Of a DNA stretch of 64,000 nt, positions 12,342 to 23,040 are shown in pieces. The stretch is taken from NCBI GenBank assembly GCA_033398695.1, contig CM065801.1, positions 106,881,170-106,945,169 of the forward strand, read 5' to 3'. This DNA comes from Orobanche coerulescens (lineage: Eukaryota > Streptophyta > Magnoliopsida > Lamiales > Orobanchaceae). Each line of letters begins with the position of its first letter. Position 1 is the stretch's first letter. Both the position numbers and the translations under genes were made by a program. The notes beneath the pieces are model-generated. The model worked only from the letters and a program-made list of their open reading frames with translations. It did no database searches and was not told the DNA's origin.

Positions 12342-13544
12342 TGTTGGGTACCAAATCGGATATTTGCGCCGTTTTATGCGGAAGCGGAAGTAAATTGCGG
12401 GAAATAAATCACACAAGGATTTATGGAGGTTCGGCTATTAACGAAGCCTACGTCCTCTCTCGATGTATCTTTTTCTTAGGCTTAAGATCAAAACCTCTAC
12501 GCCTCTCTTCTATCGGTCGAGGGATTACCGTTACAAGCTCGTCTTCTATCGGTCCGAGTAAAACCGTTTTTCCTTTTCTATTGGATAAGGAATCAACCAC
12601 TCTAGCTTTCTATGGGTACTAGATAAACCTCACTTAGATATCGATTGCGATTCTAACAATGCCGGATACTTGATCCTAATAACACCGAATCCAATCGTAT
12701 CTTTTCTTTTACCTCTCGTGTATAATGTTGAATGTATAAACACTCAAACTAACAAAATAAGCTCAATATTACAACAACAATGTAAGTATATGATTCTCAG
12801 ATGTATATCTCGTTTGCTTGAAGTTGTTGTACTCAAACAATACCATAGGAATGGTATTTATAGGCATTTTTCATAAACTAGCCGTTCTGCCATTGTCTAG
12901 CTAGCGTGCGCTAGCTCTTCCATTATAGCGTGCGCTAACTCATTAGCGTGCACATGGCGTCGTTAGGCGTGCCGATTTGATCCGGTAACCGTTTCTTCTT
13001 TAGCGTACGTTATTCCTCCTTTCTTACGTACGTTATTTCACTTACTTAGCGTACGTTAACCATGATTGAGTAGCGTGCGTTAACGTAATATATCCGTTGC
13101 CTTTCCTTGTCAAACTATCCGTTTGATGCTTTGACTTTGACTTGCTTTTCTAACGTTCGGATTGACCAGATTCAAACATCTTAGCGTGCGCTAATCATGC
13201 TGTGTAGCGTGCGCTAATGATGACTTCATTGTATACGTTTTGCTGTGTTTGAATTCCTTCACAGTAATGAGTCTCGATAGCGTGCGTTAATAATGATGTG
13301 TAGCGTGCGCTATCTCAACAGTTTACATCACTGCAGCTTACTTTGAAACTTGGCTGGAATGCAGCTTACTCCGCGTTAGCGTGCGCTAACAAATATCCCT
13401 TAGCGTGCGCTAATGCAGTCCAGATTGCAACTTTTTGCGCCTTCGTCTGCTTCGTCGTTTTGCTTCGCCTCGATGTTGTTTTGTAGTTTAGCAACTTTAA
13501 TCATCAAAACATAAATTAAATAATGTGTGGAAAATATTCCAACA
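12342..13544 (-). repeat. 3' LTR of the gag-only copia
   Basis: 1203 bp, nearly identical to 15577-16787. It contains at least ten copies of a TAGCGTGCGCTA-type palindrome between 12895 and 13420. An LTR promoter TATA (CTATAAATA on the minus strand) is at 12855-12863. Confidence 0.95.
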
Positions 13545-13974
13545 ATCTCCCCCTTTTTGATGATTACAAAACAACTCTTGAATTGGATAATCTGTAAAAA
13601 ATAATATATGTATATTTCTACGAATCAAAGTTTTCGACTTTGATCGTTTCGTTAGTTTCTCCATTTCTTTTCTTTTTCTTCTTTTTCGACTTCTTCATTT
13701 TTCAACTCCGTCGTTTTTCGTTTTTCAATTTTTTCAACTCCCCCTATTTGTATGCTTTTCTTTTCTTTTCGACTTCTTCGATTTTTCTCATTTTTATCAT
13801 TTTTATCTCAATTCATATCTTTCTCCCCCTTTTTGTTTTCATCAAAAAGTAAAAAAAATATAAAGGATACCAAATGAAATATAAATATGCATGATACCAA
13901 TTTATGCATTAATAAGGGTATAAACTCCCCCTGAAAATATTATTTCCTTCTCCCCCTTTGTAGAGTATCATTTG
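13545..13974 (-). promoter_or_regulatory. Purine-rich 3' region with multiple PPT-like tracts
   Basis: On the minus strand this is almost pure A/G over long stretches, with several AAAAAGGGGGAGA-like tracts (for example near 13821, 13925 and 13950). The last one, adjoining the LTR at 13545-13560, is the presumed polypurine primer. The apparent 70-codon ORF at 13640 on the plus strand is a low-complexity artefact. Confidence 0.8.
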
Positions 13975-15519
13975 TCAAAATTTATTTTTGGGGATCCAAC
14001 CGATAGTTGGTTTTTGTTTAGAAACGTAGACGATATTTGAAATGATTGTTCCTTTAGGAACCCAAATCTTTTTAATTTTTATCGTCCGTTTTGGGCTTTT
14101 GCAATTTGAAATGTGATGCCCGATTTTTAAACACTTTTCGCAACGGGGTATATTGAAATTAACGGATTCGTTTTTCAAACGAGTTTTGAATCCTAACCCC
14201 TCTTTATTCAAAGTAAACTTTTGAACACCAAGCATTTGTTCAAATTTCTCGTTTCCGCACGAGAATTTCTTTGTCAAAGATTTAAGCTCGGTTTGGATTT
14301 TAGCGAGATCATTCTTCAAAATATTTTCATTTTCAATGCATTTCGAATGATCGATTTCGACAAATTTCCCTTTTTCAAGTATTTTGGAATTTTCAATTTC
14401 CAAAGTTTTATATTTAGACTTGAGGGATTTAATTTCATTTAAAGCATTTTGATAGTCCGTATGTAATAATTCGAATGCTTCAAAAAGTTCGTCGTAAGAA
14501 TTACTTACTTGGCTTTCGACGTCGCTATCGTCGAATGAACTCCGGGCCATAAGTGCGAGATTATTTTGTTCAAGAAAATCTTCATCGGGATCTTCGTCGC
14601 TCCATGTTGCGATTAGAACCTCCTTTTGCTTTACTCGACAGTTCTTAGCAAAGTGGCCTGGTTTACCACACAATCGACAAGTGTTGTCGAATTTCTTAGG
14701 TTCGCCCGCTTGAATGTCCTTCTTTCTCCGGTTTAATAAGTGTTGGAACTTATTAATATTTTTGGCATAATATGCCATTTCTTCGTCGCTTTCGTCCACC
14801 GGGGTTTCTTCTTTCTTTTTCGACATTTTAGCCTTGAATGCTATCGACCTCTCCTTCGGTTTCGGTTTGGCATTTCGAGATTTTAGAACAATCTCGTAGT
14901 TGATAAGAGAACCAACGAGAGCACTAAAATCGAGAGTATTTAAATCTTTTGATTCCATTATTGCCGTAACCGTACCGTCCCATTCTCGAGGTAGTGATCG
15001 GAGAATTTTCTTTACTTTCTCACTACTCGAAAGTGGTTTTCCAAAACATGCTAATCCATTAGTGATGACCGAAAATCGGTCGAGCATAATCGAGATGGAT
15101 TCGTCGTCCTTCATTTGGAATAACTCATAATCGTGAAGGAGCATGTTTATCTTCGTCTCCTTGACTTGAGACGTACCTTCGTGTGTTACCTCAAGCATTT
15201 TCCAAATCTCTTTGGCACTATCACACGATGATATCCGGTTGTGTTCTTCCGGATTTAAGGCACAATAAAGAAGTTGAGTTGCCTTACAATTGAAATGGTC
15301 GTTTTTCCAATCGGAGTCGTCATATTCTTCAAAATTTTTAAGCGTACCGTTGGAATTCATTGGGATTTTTGGACCAAGACAAATCACTTTCCAAAGTTCG
15401 ATGTCGTAAGCTCGAATGAATATTGACATCTTCTTCTTCCAAGTCATGAAGTTTGCGCCATCAAAGAATGGTGGTCGGTTGAGAGCAAGACCTTCGGCTG
15501 GAGAGATTTGAAACGCCAT
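13975..15519 (-). CDS. Intact copia Gag, 514 codons
   Basis: This is the only gene of the element. Gag forms the cytoplasmic particle that packages element RNA. Residues 1-35 match the usual copia gag start (GLALNRPPFFDGANFMTWKK), residues 80-210 are the helical gag core (ATQLLYCALNPEEHNRISSC, AKEIWKMLEVTHEGT, LLHDYELFQMKDDES, ILRSLPREWDGTV), and a CX2CX4HX4C zinc knuckle, CRLCGKPGHFAKNC, begins near residue 281. A coiled-coil stretch lies around residues 340-430. A second zinc knuckle, CEKCLKIGHHISNC, begins near residue 460, which is unusual in a copia gag. No stop or frameshift is present, and the start codon is about 45 bp from the primer site. No protease or pol follows. Confidence 0.93.
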   Translation of the reverse strand: MAFQISPAEGLALNRPPFFDGANFMTWKKKMSIFIRAYDIELWKVICLGPKIPMNSNGTLKNFEEYDDSDWKNDHFNCKATQLLYCALNPEEHNRISSCDSAKEIWKMLEVTHEGTSQVKETKINMLLHDYELFQMKDDESISIMLDRFSVITNGLACFGKPLSSSEKVKKILRSLPREWDGTVTAIMESKDLNTLDFSALVGSLINYEIVLKSRNAKPKPKERSIAFKAKMSKKKEETPVDESDEEMAYYAKNINKFQHLLNRRKKDIQAGEPKKFDNTCRLCGKPGHFAKNCRVKQKEVLIATWSDEDPDEDFLEQNNLALMARSSFDDSDVESQVSNSYDELFEAFELLHTDYQNALNEIKSLKSKYKTLEIENSKILEKGKFVEIDHSKCIENENILKNDLAKIQTELKSLTKKFSCGNEKFEQMLGVQKFTLNKEGLGFKTRLKNESVNFNIPRCEKCLKIGHHISNCKSPKRTIKIKKIWVPKGTIISNIVYVSKQKPTIGWIPKNKF

Positions 15520-15561
15520 TGGATCTTTTCTCCTCGGATGTTAAGCCGTGTATTGGAGTAC

Positions 15562-15576
15562 CTCTCCGATACCAAT
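15562..15576 (-). promoter_or_regulatory. Primer binding site
   Basis: On the minus strand, directly inside the LTR, it reads ATTGGTATCGGAGAG, complementary to initiator tRNA-Met apart from small differences. The related element at 36418 has ATTGGTATCGGAGC at the same place. Confidence 0.9.
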
Positions 15577-16787
15577 TGTTGGGTACCAAATCGGATATTT
15601 GCGCCGTTTTATGCGGAAGCGGAAATAAATTGCGGGAAATAAATCACACAAGGATTTATAGAGGTTCGGCTATTAACGAAGCCTACGTCCTCTCTCGATG
15701 TATCTTTTTCTTAGGCTTAAGATCAAAACCTCTACGCCTCTCTTCTATCGGTCGAGGGATTACCGTTACAAGCTCGTCTTCTATCGGTCCGAGTAAAACC
15801 GTTTTTCCTTTTCTATTGGATAAGGAATCAACCACTCTAGCTTTCTATGGGTACTAGATAAACCTCACTTAGATATCGATTGCGATTCTAACAATGCCGG
15901 ATACTTGATCCTAATAACACCGAATCCAATCGTATCTTTTCTTTTACCTCTCGTGTATAATGTTGAATGTATAAACACTCAAACTAACAAAATAAGCTCA
16001 ATATTACAACAACAATGTAAGTATATGATTCTCAGATGTATATCTCGTTTGCTTGAAGTTGTTGTACTCAAACAATACCATAGGAATGGTATTTATAGGC
16101 ATTTTTCATAAACTAGCCGTTGCTGCCAGTTGTCTAGCTAGCGTGCGCTAGCTCTTCCATTATAGCGTGCGCTAACTCATTAGCGTGCCTGTAGCGTGCG
16201 TTAGACTGTGCCAGATTTGATCCGGTAACCGTTTCTTCTTTAGCGTACGTTATTCCTCCTTTCTTACGTACGTTATTTCACTTACTTAGCGTACGTTAAC
16301 CATGATTGAGTAGCGTGCGTTAACGTAATATATCCGTTGCCTTTCCTTGTCAAACTATCCGTTTGATGCTTTGACTTTGACTTGCTTTTCTAACGTTCGG
16401 ATTGACCAGATTCAAACATCTTAGCGTGCGCTAATCATGCTGTGTAGCGTGCGCTAATGATGACTTCATTGTATACGTTTTGCTGTGTTTGAATTCCTTC
16501 ACAACGGTAACAGGTCTCGATAGCGTGCGTTAATAATGATGTGTAGCGTGCGCTATCTCAACAGTTTACATCACTGCAGCTTACTTTGAAACTTGGCTGG
16601 AATGCAGCTTACTCCGCGTTAGCGTGCGCTAACAAATATCCCTTAGCGTGCGCTAATGCAGTCCAGATTGCAACTTTTTGCGCCTTCGTCTGCTTCGTCG
16701 TTTTGCTTCGCCTCGATGTTGTTTTGTAGTTTAGCAACTTTAATCATCAAAACATAAATTAAATAATGTGTGGAAAATATTCCAACA
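15577..16787 (-). repeat. 5' LTR of the gag-only copia, with promoter
   Basis: 1211 bp. On the minus strand it begins TGTTGGAATATT, and the TATA box CTATAAATA lies at 16090-16098, about 500 bp upstream of the internal region; it should drive the genomic and gag transcript. A dense palindrome cluster (16135-16660) sits upstream of the TATA, in U3. Confidence 0.92.
16135..16660. repeat. Cluster of TAGCGTGCGCTA-type palindromes in U3
   Basis: About a dozen copies of a 12-14-bp palindrome with core GCGTGCGC or GCGTACGT lie here, spaced about 20-70 bp apart upstream of the LTR TATA box. Examples are near 16139, 16161, 16241, 16264, 16287, 16310, 16422, 16444, 16520, 16542, 16619 and 16643. The same array is in the other LTR at 12895-13420. 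This position fits transcription-factor or silencing-factor sites, but that is inference. Confidence 0.88.
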
Positions 16788-17038
16788 CGTTAACGTATTG
16801 ATGTTACGTACGTAAGGCGACATACATAGCGTACGTTATGAAGACAGGTTAACGTACGTTAAGTACTATAACAAGCTTAAATGGAATTCTCCCAATATCA
16901 CCCAACAACTAATATAGTATGAATGACCATGAATCCAACTTAACATAATTCGTCGATACTTGCTACAACATCACAGATATGGTGCGAGAACACTTAACTT
17001 AAATCATGAAATACAATATTAAAGGCGAGGGTATTACA

Positions 17039-17350
17039 CTGTGGCCCATAGTACAGGCCGCTCGGCCTTGTGAAGCAAAATGACGGGGGCCGCGGCTCGG
17101 CAGGGATGTGCCGCGGCCCCATATGCATAACTAGGAGGGGGTCGGCAGGCTTGAAGGGTGATCGGCAGGGGCCGATCAGCAAGGGCGATCGGCAGGGGCC
17201 GCTCGGCAGGGGGGTGATCGGCAGGGGGCCGCGGCCCAGCCGGCAGGGGCCGCGGCCTAGAGTACAGTTGGGTCGGCATTCCAGCAATTTCGACGGGGGC
17301 CGCGGCTCGGCAGGGATGTGCCGCGGACCGGAGTACAGTTCACCCTATGT
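17039..17350. repeat. GC-rich degenerate repeat patch
   Basis: This is made of variants of GATCGGCAGGGGCC and CCGCGG. A 37-bp segment (GGGGGCCGCGGCTCGGCAGG and the following bases) occurs twice, near 17085 and 17296. Open frames here (up to 104 codons) are compositional. The patch is strikingly more GC-rich than either neighbour. Confidence 0.75.
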
Positions 17351-17672
17351 TTCGGAAATATATCCTACAGTTATGAGAGATTGATTACTAGACTTTTACC
17401 CACAATTTTTACCACACTCACTTAGTTCTTAAGAGACTTGGACTGCGAGACTTGGATTGCGAGACTTGGACTATTGTTACGAGGCTTGACATTTCACTTC
17501 ATTGGACTTAATTTACATTCACGACTTTGTTGGTGTGCAATTGTTAAGAGACTTTAATCAGCTCACTTTCACAAGACTTTGAACATCTAATTAATCAACA
17601 AACACAACTCAAAAAGCAAAACACAAAATTTCACAACAAAACAACACTTCATATCAAAGATCCAATATCACA
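17351..17672 (+). other. Leader-like AT-rich sequence upstream of copia gag
   Basis: Untranslated-looking sequence with three copies of GAGACTTGGA(C/T)TGC near 17431-17470. It runs directly into the gag ATG at 17673. No primer binding site was recognised, so the LTR-leader boundary of this element is not resolved. Confidence 0.4.
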
Positions 17673-18540
17673 ATGTCTTCTACTCAAAAAGAAATGACCA
17701 TTGATTGCGTTGCTAGACCACCAATGCTCTTTCCAGGAACATATACTGATTGGTCTATAAGATTTAACCTTTGGCTTACAAATTTTGATGATGGTGAACT
17801 CATGTTGAACTCAATCAAAAATGGTCCATACGTTATGAAACAAATTGCTGATCCAGATAATCCTGAAATCACAAGACTTCAAACTGATGAAGAATTGAAT
17901 GACACTGAACAAGATCAGTATAGCGTAGACTTTCATGCAAAACTCTTTATTATGATAGCACTTCCTGATGAGATTTATCAACATGTGGATCAACATTACG
18001 CTGCTCATGATTTGTGGCAAGCTTTAGTATCTTTGCATCACGATGAAGAACTTCAACTCATCAGAGGAGAAATGACTGAAAATGAAATTTACTTTCATTT
18101 GGATCCTCTAACAAACATTCTTTCTGTTTCATCATCACCATATCACCCAATCCCTTCACCTCTTGATGAACATGGTACTCTCACCTACTCAAAGAATGGC
18201 ATCATATTCGCTCCCGAAAATGAATTTGTACCTGTTGCTACAAAAAATTCTGAATCTCTTACTGAAAGAGTGAACTCCATCATTCAGAATATGATTCAGA
18301 TTGGAAATGATCTGCAACTCTTACAACAGGAACAACAAAGCAAAGGAGGTTGAAACATCTAAATGCTCAAATTGTGATCAATCAACTCACTACACAAGGA
18401 TTTGCCCAAAAAGGAAGATTTACAACTCAGAGTATTACAAGAAAAAGATGATGCTTGACAAGAAGGAAGAGAACGGATCTGGGTTAAACAAAGAAGAAGT
18501 GAACTTCATGGAAGATACTGATAATGAAGTAGAAGTCTAA
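17673..18540 (+). pseudogene. Copia Gag with zinc knuckle
   Basis: The ATG at 17673 opens 226 codons: residues 1-40 have PPMLFPGTYTDWSIRFNLWL, then NGPYVMKQIADPDNPE, LQTDEELNDTEQDQYS and IMIALPDEIYQHVDQHYAAH, the standard copia gag core. A frameshift near 18340 continues as a frame ending at 18540 with the knuckle CSNCDQSTHYTRIC (CX2CX4HX4C). The middle of the gag core between about residues 150 and 165 appears deleted relative to what the family usually has. The reading is closed by TAA codons at 18538 and near 18580, so this copy is dead. Confidence 0.85.
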
Positions 18541-18597
18541 GAAACAAACATGTCATTCATGGCACACATTGAAGATGCATAAGGTTTTGAAGCAGAT

Positions 18598-21020
18598 ATG
18601 GATGTTGCTGATGATGCAGCTCCAAGTTATGATTCAGACAATACTGGAGATTTGGTCAACGAGGTACTTTTTTCTCCTAATAATGAATCTGACGGTGATT
18701 TTGATGAGTTAATACAATGTGGCATACTAACTACTAGCCAAGTGACTGAAATTTACACAAGTAGTATTACACCTACAAGTGATAATTCTCAAGTACTTAC
18801 TACTAGTTTTGAATGCCTACATGAATCAACTGATCAAAATCATGTCAATATGCTTCAAAATTATGCATTAATTCAGTCTCAAATTCAAAATTATGCTGAC
18901 TTGATTAAAATGGAACAAGATAAAAGTGTTTCATTAGAAAAGAAAATCAAGGGCATGTTACATGATGAAGAATCTGAAAGGCCCTTAGTGTTAAAAAGGA
19001 AAATTCTTGAGCTACAAAATGAAAATTTTCAACTTCAAAGGAATATTTCTACTTTTGATAACATTAAAAAGAAATAAGAATCCGAAGTTTCAAAACTTAC
19101 TGAAGAAAAAGTTACATGTGTTCAAAAAATAACTAAACTTGAAACAATTCTTCGGAAAACTGGGCAGATTATTCAGACTGTAAACATGTTGATTCCCAAA
19201 CCAGATTCAATTTTGGATCTAAGACAGGGTCTTGGTTGTCCTAAACCATCTTATCTTGACATGGCAAAAAAGGCCGAACCTAGTTTGTATAATATTGATT
19301 ACATGAGACGTGATACCTTCAAAGACTATATGTTTGTTCCTAATGATATCTCTCAAGAGGAAACTAAATAACGTTTACATGTTCTACACAAGAACACCAA
19401 TTTCTCCTATCATCGTGCGGACTATAGTTTCATTAACAAAGAAAATATTCTTTCAAGACAAGATACAGAATTGAAAAATCATGTGGAACAGATTTCTGAA
19501 AATCCATATGATCCAGAGAAATTTGAGAGTTTAGTGAGAAAATTTTTTTGCAATCTCAAAAATCAAATAAAATGTACGCTATCTATTATTTGCGGAAAGC
19601 AAGAATTTAAAATGTCTGAAAATTCTTATGAAATGAAAATCTTAAAAGTGAAGTCAAAAAACTTTTAAATACTTTTATCGAGCCTTCCATGAATATATTT
19701 AACGAAAAATTTATTACTTTTGAACAAGCTTTGATTCCTGAAATGCAAACTGATCTAACTTATGTCACATCTTTTGAAGATGCATATGACATTCTCAGCT
19801 TAAACTCATAGATTCAAAAAGAATTTTTTATAAATCAATTTGAATCAATCAAACCAAAGTCCTCCAATTCAAATTGATGAGTCTGAAAAAGCTCAAGTGT
19901 TTTTAGAAGTGGAAAATTTTTTTACTCAGAGAGTATAAAAGAATGCTGAGTTGAACAAGGAATTGACTTGTCGCACTGCCAGATTTGAAACAGCATGTAC
20001 AAAACTTGAAAAACAAAGTTTAAATTTTGAGTCACAGTGGCAGAGAAAAATTGAAGAAAACAAATGCGACAAGCTTTCCTATGAAAAATCTTTAAAATGG
20101 ATTTTAAAAGAGAATGAGGAACTCAAATCTAAAGTGCTTTATTTGATGAAAAACAAGAATGTCGAGTGTTTGAGTTCAAGCAAGTTGGCAAATCAAAATA
20201 TTGAAAGTATCTCAAAACAACCAACTTCAAGTGTTTTTCAAAAACAAAATTCTCGAATTCTTGAGCCAAAACAAAAAGAGGTTTTGAAAAATCCTAAAGT
20301 AATTGCTCCCCTGGTATGTATAAAATTGAATCTGCATATGTTAAGGAACCGTATGGCTCAAATGATTTGATTCATAATAATGAACTAGCAAGGACCAGGA
20401 AGGAAGCTTTACTTAGTCAGCACTTACCTCTAAATGCACCTATGTGCTCTTTGACTTCTCCTCCTACAGAAAACCAATCAATTAAGTCAATGAACTGTAG
20501 GAAAAACAAACAAAAGAAACAGAAATTACAACAACATGATCAAAATACACAATCTCCCAACGCGGATTTGCTTTTTGATTCAGGTTTAGACACTACTTCT
20601 AGAGAAGAGAGACCATCTAAGATCAATGCATTGAAGACTAGTGCCTCTCAGATTTCCACTGCAGTAGTAGCCAAACTTTGTAATTTTAAAACTTTCAATA
20701 AGAAACGCTCTAAGCGAATGGATAACTGTAATGATTTAACTTTGCATGGATCTGTTGCTTCTAATAGCAAGAATGCTGGTGTTCATTCTATGCATCATAT
20801 TTCTGATTCTCATGTTTGTGTGCATAATACATCTGAATGTGATACTGTGAATGCCAAAACCACTAAGAAATCTTTCAGAAAACGAAGAAAGCATAAGAAA
20901 AAGAAAAACTGTAGTTGGATTCCCACTGGTAGAATTTTTGCATATCGCGAATTATTCCCTAGATCCTGCCTTACGTGGAAACCTATTGGAAGAGTGTTCA
21001 AACACATAGGTTTAAGATAG
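18598..21020 (+). pseudogene. Coiled-coil spacer between gag and protease
   Basis: Four open segments (18598-19077, 19186-19371, 19471-19668, 19951-21020) separated by stops are rich in Glu, Lys, Gln and Leu, with heptad-like spacing, for example LIKMEQDKSVSLEKKIKG and LQNENFQLQRNIS. The first segment is acidic (PSYDSDNTGDLVNE). The last is basic, ending in KKSFRKRRKHKKKKNCSWIP. This spacer probably extends Gag or an upstream part of the polyprotein; its function is not known to me. Confidence 0.6.
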
Positions 21021-21156
21021 AACCCTGTTAGGAAGATATGCGACTCTAGCACCACTATAATTGAGAATTCAATCCACTAGGTCTGCATTCTATTCCGTCT
21101 AACTATGTGGAGCTATATTCTACACGGGTTCCGAATTTTCTTTATCTTGCTTTAAT

Positions 21157-22358
21157 GTGCAGATTGTCCAAGTTTGCCTGTGGTACGTCGATTCAGGGTG
21201 CACCCGACATATGACAGGAAACAAGGCACTGCTCAAGAACTTCGTGACTAAATTCTTGGGTATAGTGCGTTTTGGAAATGATCACTTTGCCAAAATTACT
21301 GGTTATGGTGATCTTATTCATGGAAGTCATAATTCAAAGAGTCTACTTTGTCGAAGGACTAGGACACAATTTGTTCAGCATAGGCCAATTCTATGATAGC
21401 GGGTTAGAGGTTGCTTTCAGAAAACATTCGTGTACTGTTCATACTCTAGATGGCATTGATATTCTCAAAGGCTCTCGTGGTTCGAATCTTTACCAAATGG
21501 CTCTAAAAGAAATAACCTCACCAACTCCAATTTTTTGCTCGCCAAAGCAACATCGTCACAAGCCTAGCTTTGGCATCGTCGTTTCTCACATCTGAATTTC
21601 AGAACATTGAACGACCTTGCAAATCAAAACCTAGTCAAAGGATTGCCCAAATTAACCTTCAAGAAAGATCATCTTTGTTTAGCGTTTGAATTAGGAAAGA
21701 TGAAACGCGCGACTCTCAAATCCAAACCCAAACATAGTTCCGTTGCACCTATGCATTTATTGCATATGGATTTGTGTGGACCAATGTCTGTTGAAATTAG
21801 AAATGGGAAGAAGTTTATTTTGGTTATTGTGGATGATTACTCATGCTTTACTTGGGTTCACTGTATTGCTACTAAAGCTGAAACTGCTAAAGTTATCATC
21901 AAGTTCAAGAATCAGACTCTTCAAAGCATCATTGATTCAGTTGTCATTACTCATCAGAGATCAGTAGCATACACTCCTCAACAAAATGGCGTAGTTGAAA
22001 GAAGAAATCGTACGTTAGTAGAAGCTGCTCGAACAATGCTAACCTCTACAAAACTTCCATTAAATCGATGGCCTGAAGCAGTTGCCACTACGTGTTTAAC
22101 ATAAACCAATCAATCATCAAAAAAAGATTCAACAAAACCCCATATCACATCCTTCACAAACGCAAACCGGATGTCAAATACTTACGTACATTTGGTTGTC
22201 GATGCTACCCCGTGAATGATCGTCACGACCTTGGCAAGTTGAAAGAGAAAGGGGACGTAGGAATATTCATTGGATATTCATCACAATCAAGTGCGTATCG
22301 TATTTACAATCGAAGAACAAAGCTGTTACAAGAGACGATCCATTTTCACTTTGACGAT
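21157..22358 (+). pseudogene. Copia protease and integrase, broken
   Basis: The frame at 21157 starts with WYVDSGCTRHMTG, the copia protease active site (D-S-G). It shifts to a frame with YFVEGLGHNLFSIGQF (the gag-pre-integrase domain), then to 21607-22104 with the integrase: HMDLCGPM (first Asp), FILVIVDDYS and TPQQNGVVERRNRTLVEAAR (catalytic Glu). The stretch that should contain DNGTEF, with the second catalytic Asp, is missing: reading passes from KVIIKFKNQT straight on, an internal deletion of roughly 20 residues. The final part, FGCRCYPVNDRHDLGKLKEK and GIFIGYSSQSSAYR, is the integrase C-terminus. Translation stops where the next element begins. Confidence 0.88.
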
Positions 22359-22566
22359 TGATAGCTCCTAATTTATACATAATTTAGCTATCAAATTCCC
22401 ACGATAATTACTCCTTTTTGCCTTGTTTATGTTGAATATCATACTTAATTACTCTAAATTTGTGTTTTAATAATTATTTGGAGCAAAAGGAGAATTCTCG
22501 CGGAAAACAACGAAAATCGAGCTAAAAGACCAATGTATGGTGGAGAGCACCTTTTCGGCAGTTGCA

Positions 22567-23040
22567 TATGGGAAAAACGGACTGAAAGATCCCCAACAAT
22601 GCTAATAATAAAAAAATAAATAACACAAGAATATACGTGAAAATTTCAAAAGCAAAGAAAAAACTACGGCCCCATCGAAAAAATATTACTATGCGATAAA
22701 TTTTTACAATCACACAAATTCTCTTTCTCTCTGCCCCAAACCAACTTCCGCACTACTACAACAACTCTTTGATTAACTCACACCTTTCTCCCAACTCTCT
22801 ACTAGAGAATACAAGAAAAGAATTTAAGATGAATCAAATACAAAAAGAAGTAGTGCATTTGATTTTGGTGCACTTGGAATAAAGACTCAAGGCCTCCTTA
22901 TATAGCATTAGGAAGTCTCCAACTCTTTTCTTGTTTCCAATGTTGGATGACTTCTTTTATTGGAGTAGGAAGCCTCCCACTCTTTGTGCTCTTTCAATGT
23001 GGGATAAGACCCTCTTTTATTTTACAATAAAATCCCAACA
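22567..23040 (-). repeat. 3' LTR of the small gag-only copia
   Basis: About 474 bp, ending CCCAACA and followed by ATCTCCATCTTG (the PPT on the minus strand). It is roughly 90% like 24398-24882 by eye. The start has decayed (TATGGG for TGTTGGG). Confidence 0.85.

Larger units (their letters stand above)
12342..16787 (-). mobile_element. Young gag-only copia retrotransposon (TR-GAG type)
   Basis: A complete non-autonomous element. LTRs 12342-13544 and 15577-16787 have TGTTGG...CCAACA ends, with a perfect target duplication CGTTA at 12337-12341 and 16788-16792. The internal 2 kb holds a primer site, one intact gag, a purine-rich 3' region and a polypurine tract, with no protease, integrase or RT. 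By eye the LTRs differ by two clear transitions plus a few clumped differences, so insertion was recent. Elements of this layout are known in plants as TR-GAG and depend on an autonomous partner for replication. Confidence 0.93.
1691..17038 (-). mobile_element. Tekay-type chromovirus (Ty3/gypsy), nearly complete
   Basis: A minus-strand LTR retrotransposon. Its 3' LTR is 1691-4609 and its 5' LTR is 9684-17038, split by a nested element at 12342-16787. Between them, in minus order, are gag, protease, RT, RNase H, integrase and a C-terminal chromodomain, which places it among the chromoviruses; the roughly 2.9-kb LTRs and gag type fit the Tekay (Del) clade. The flanks CCGTG (1686-1690) and CTGTG (17039-17043) are a likely target duplication with one mismatch. 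Stops and frameshifts in every domain mean this copy cannot make a full polyprotein. Confidence 0.9.
9684..17038 (-). repeat. 5' LTR of the chromovirus, split by a nested element
   Basis: The two parts, 9684-12341 and 16793-17038, together give about 2904 bp matching the 3' LTR at 1691-4609. The CGTTA at 16788-16792 duplicates 12337-12341 and marks the nested insertion. No other coding sequence belongs to the LTR itself. Confidence 0.92.
17673..22358 (+). mobile_element. Copia element with coiled-coil spacer, truncated
   Basis: A plus-strand Ty1/copia element consisting of gag, a 2.4-kb coiled-coil-rich spacer, protease and integrase. It ends abruptly at 22358, exactly where the Athila-like LTR starts, so RT and RNase H would lie beyond that insertion and are not seen in the window. 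The gag type recalls copia elements that are very common in Asteraceae (recognition from memory). Confidence 0.85.

Noticed and set aside
13640..13852. Phe-rich 70-codon plus-strand frame
   Set aside because: It is the complement of the purine-rich tail of the gag-only copia.
17070..17384. Arg/Gly-rich 104-codon frame
   Set aside because: It arises from the GC-rich degenerate repeat patch; frames on the other strand are equally open.
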